Below are positions 62,779-64,000 of a stretch of DNA of 64,000 nucleotides, one piece after another; position 1 is the stretch's first letter, and each line of letters begins with the position of its first letter. A program made the position numbers and the translations under genes. Under the pieces are notes generated by a model, which saw only the letters and a list, made by a program, of their open reading frames with translations, was not told the DNA's origin and did not search any database. The stretch covers positions 1 to 64,000 of the forward strand of contig CACYQO010000045.1 of the NCBI GenBank assembly GCA_902776545.1. The letters are read 5' to 3'. The DNA is from an uncultured Prevotellaceae bacterium. Lineage in GTDB: Bacteria > Bacteroidota > Bacteroidia > Bacteroidales > Bacteroidaceae.

Positions 62779-64000
62779 ATGGAATCAGACAACAAGTTTG
62801 AACAGATACTGGTGAGGATTACCGGACAGGACCGTCCGGGCCTCACCGCTTCTATTATGGGCATCCTCGCCCGTTACGACGCCCAGATCCTCGACATCGG
62901 CCAGGCCGACATCCATTCCACCCTGTCGCTGGGCATCCTCATCCGTATGAACGAGTCCAACTCCGGACAGGTCATGAAGGAACTGCTCTTCAAGGCTACG
63001 GAGCTTGGTGTGCAGATCGGTTTCTCACCCATCAGCGACGATGAGTACGAAGACTGGGTGGGCCATCAGGGCAAGAATCGTTACATCCTCATGGTGATGG
63101 GTCGCCAGTTGGAGGCCCGTCAGATAGAGGGCGCCACGCGCATCCTCGCAGACCAGGGGTTGAACATCGACTCTATCCTGCGCCTCACTGGCCGTAAGAG
63201 CATCAAGTACCCCACGAAGCACACCCGTGCCTGCATCCAGTTCTCCCTGCGTGGCGAACCTACCAACCGTCAGGAGATGCAGTCGAAGTTGATGAAACTG
63301 TCGTCAGAGATGGAGATCGACTTCTCCTTCCAGCGCGATGATATGTTCCGTCGTATGCGTCGCCTCATCTGCTTCGATATGGACTCCACGTTGATACAGA
63401 CGGAGTGCATCGACGAACTGGCAGAGCGCAATGGGGTGGGAGCTCAGGTGCGGGCCATTACCGAGAGTGCCATGCGTGGCGAGATCGACTTCAAGGAGAG
63501 CTTCACACGTCGTGTGGCTTTGTTGAAAGGCCTCGATGTGAGTGTGATGCAGGAGATTGCCGAGAATCTTCCCATCACAGAGGGCGTTGACCGTCTGATG
63601 ACGATATTGAAGCGCTGTGGTTATAAGATTGCCATCCTCTCCGGCGGATTCACCTACTTCGGCGAATATCTCCAGCGGCGTTATGGCATCGACTATGTCT
63701 ATGCCAACGAACTCGAAATCGGTGAGGACGGTAAACTCACGGGCCGTTATGTGGGTGAGATTGTCGATGGCCATCGCAAGGCAGAACTTCTGAAGCTCAT
63801 CGCCCAGGTGGAGAAGGTGAACCTCGCCCAGACCATTGCCGTGGGTGATGGTGCCAACGACCTGCCGATGATCTCTGAAGCCGGCCTCGGCATCGCCTTC
63901 CACGCCAAGCCCCGTGTCGTCGCCAACGCCAAGCAGTCCATCAATACCATCGGCCTCGACGGTGTCCTCTACTTCCTCGGCTTCAAGGACTCCTACCTCG
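62779..64000 (+). CDS. serB: Phosphoserine phosphatase with N-terminal ACT domains (3' end outside window)
   Basis: Last step of serine synthesis: releases phosphate from O-phosphoserine. At least 407 residues are visible from ATG 62779. Two ACT domains lie at about 8-85 (VRITGQDRPGLTASI) and 100-185, a likely serine-sensing region. The HAD phosphatase domain starts at about residue 199 with CFDMDSTLIQTECIDELA (nucleophile Asp). It continues with ILSGGFTYFGE (motif II), a Lys region at DGHRKAEL and VGDGANDLPM (motif IV). It lies 3 bases after the lactate permease gene. The C-terminus runs off the window at FLGFKDSYL, near the normal end of the family. Confidence 0.95.
   Translation, partial: MESDNKFEQILVRITGQDRPGLTASIMGILARYDAQILDIGQADIHSTLSLGILIRMNESNSGQVMKELLFKATELGVQIGFSPISDDEYEDWVGHQGKNRYILMVMGRQLEARQIEGATRILADQGLNIDSILRLTGRKSIKYPTKHTRACIQFSLRGEPTNRQEMQSKLMKLSSEMEIDFSFQRDDMFRRMRRLICFDMDSTLIQTECIDELAERNGVGAQVRAITESAMRGEIDFKESFTRRVALLKGLDVSVMQEIAENLPITEGVDRLMTILKRCGYKIAILSGGFTYFGEYLQRRYGIDYVYANELEIGEDGKLTGRYVGEIVDGHRKAELLKLIAQVEKVNLAQTIAVGDGANDLPMISEAGLGIAFHAKPRVVANAKQSINTIGLDGVLYFLGFKDSYL

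Overview
The window is a chromosomal stretch from a member of the Bacteroidales, most likely Prevotellaceae. The signs are Bacteroidetes-type promoters (TAnnTTTG at -7, usually followed by GC), a SprA/Sov type IX secretion translocon, a T9SS-type C-terminal sorting tail, alpha2-type GlyRS, a meso-diaminopimelate dehydrogenase, a CE1 esterase of the rumen/gut Prevotella kind, and InlB-B and FISUMP repeat proteins. The genus is an inference. I see no rRNA, tRNA or CRISPR array.

Layout. 0-4.1 kb (+): glyS, an FKBP-type lipoprotein, then an AAA ATPase and a DUF4435/TOPRIM-like partner that resemble a PARIS/OLD pair. 4.2-10.1 kb (-): dxs-trkA-trkH-manA, read from right to left. 10.2-12.5 kb: a PanE-like reductase converging on a secreted CE1 esterase across a shared terminator. 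12.6-19.3 kb (+): a complete glycine-cleavage operon, lplA-gcvT-gcvH-gcvPA-gcvPB-lpdA. 19.4-22.6 kb (-): purN, ddh and two exported proteins. 22.6-24.7 kb: a gene-poor island with a cluster of TGTGACA heptamers, duplicated 35-bp blocks, a strong hairpin behind a promoter, a PIN-toxin remnant and a DUF3791-type gene pair. 24.7-31.4 kb: one 2229-residue exported repeat protein. 31.9-40.2 kb: ruvA and sov. 40.3-51.6 kb: STAS antagonist, MATE exporter, SpoIIE/HATPase phosphatase and a C-A-T-C-A-T-R nonribosomal peptide synthetase whose reductase is split by a frameshift, then a decayed NSS transporter. 52.4-64 kb: nadB (-), a CarboxypepD_reg-like exported protein, dacB, a MscS-type channel, a divergent lactate oxidation/uptake pair, and a serB that runs off the end.

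The most unusual property is a set of very short-unit arrays (7-10 nt units, several unrelated families). They are usually built as array - spacer - reverse-complement array. They fill many gene borders, supply start and stop codons, encode signal-peptide cores, and sit in frame inside conserved proteins (Dxs, LpdA, RuvA, Sov, the SpoIIE phosphatase, the NRPS, the MscS channel, the FAD/Fe-S lactate dehydrogenase). A larger palindromic element with CCCCTCC...GGAGGGG stems and a GGTCTGAAC box behaves the same way: four intergenic copies, three in-frame copies and one C-terminus.

The genes fall into working groups: one-carbon/lipoate metabolism (lplA plus the gcv genes and lpdA), lactate import and oxidation, potassium uptake (trkAH), secretion (sov with a T9SS-like cargo), and a partner-switch-flanked NRPS locus predicted to make and export a dipeptide aldehyde or its cyclised product, although its reductase now looks broken.
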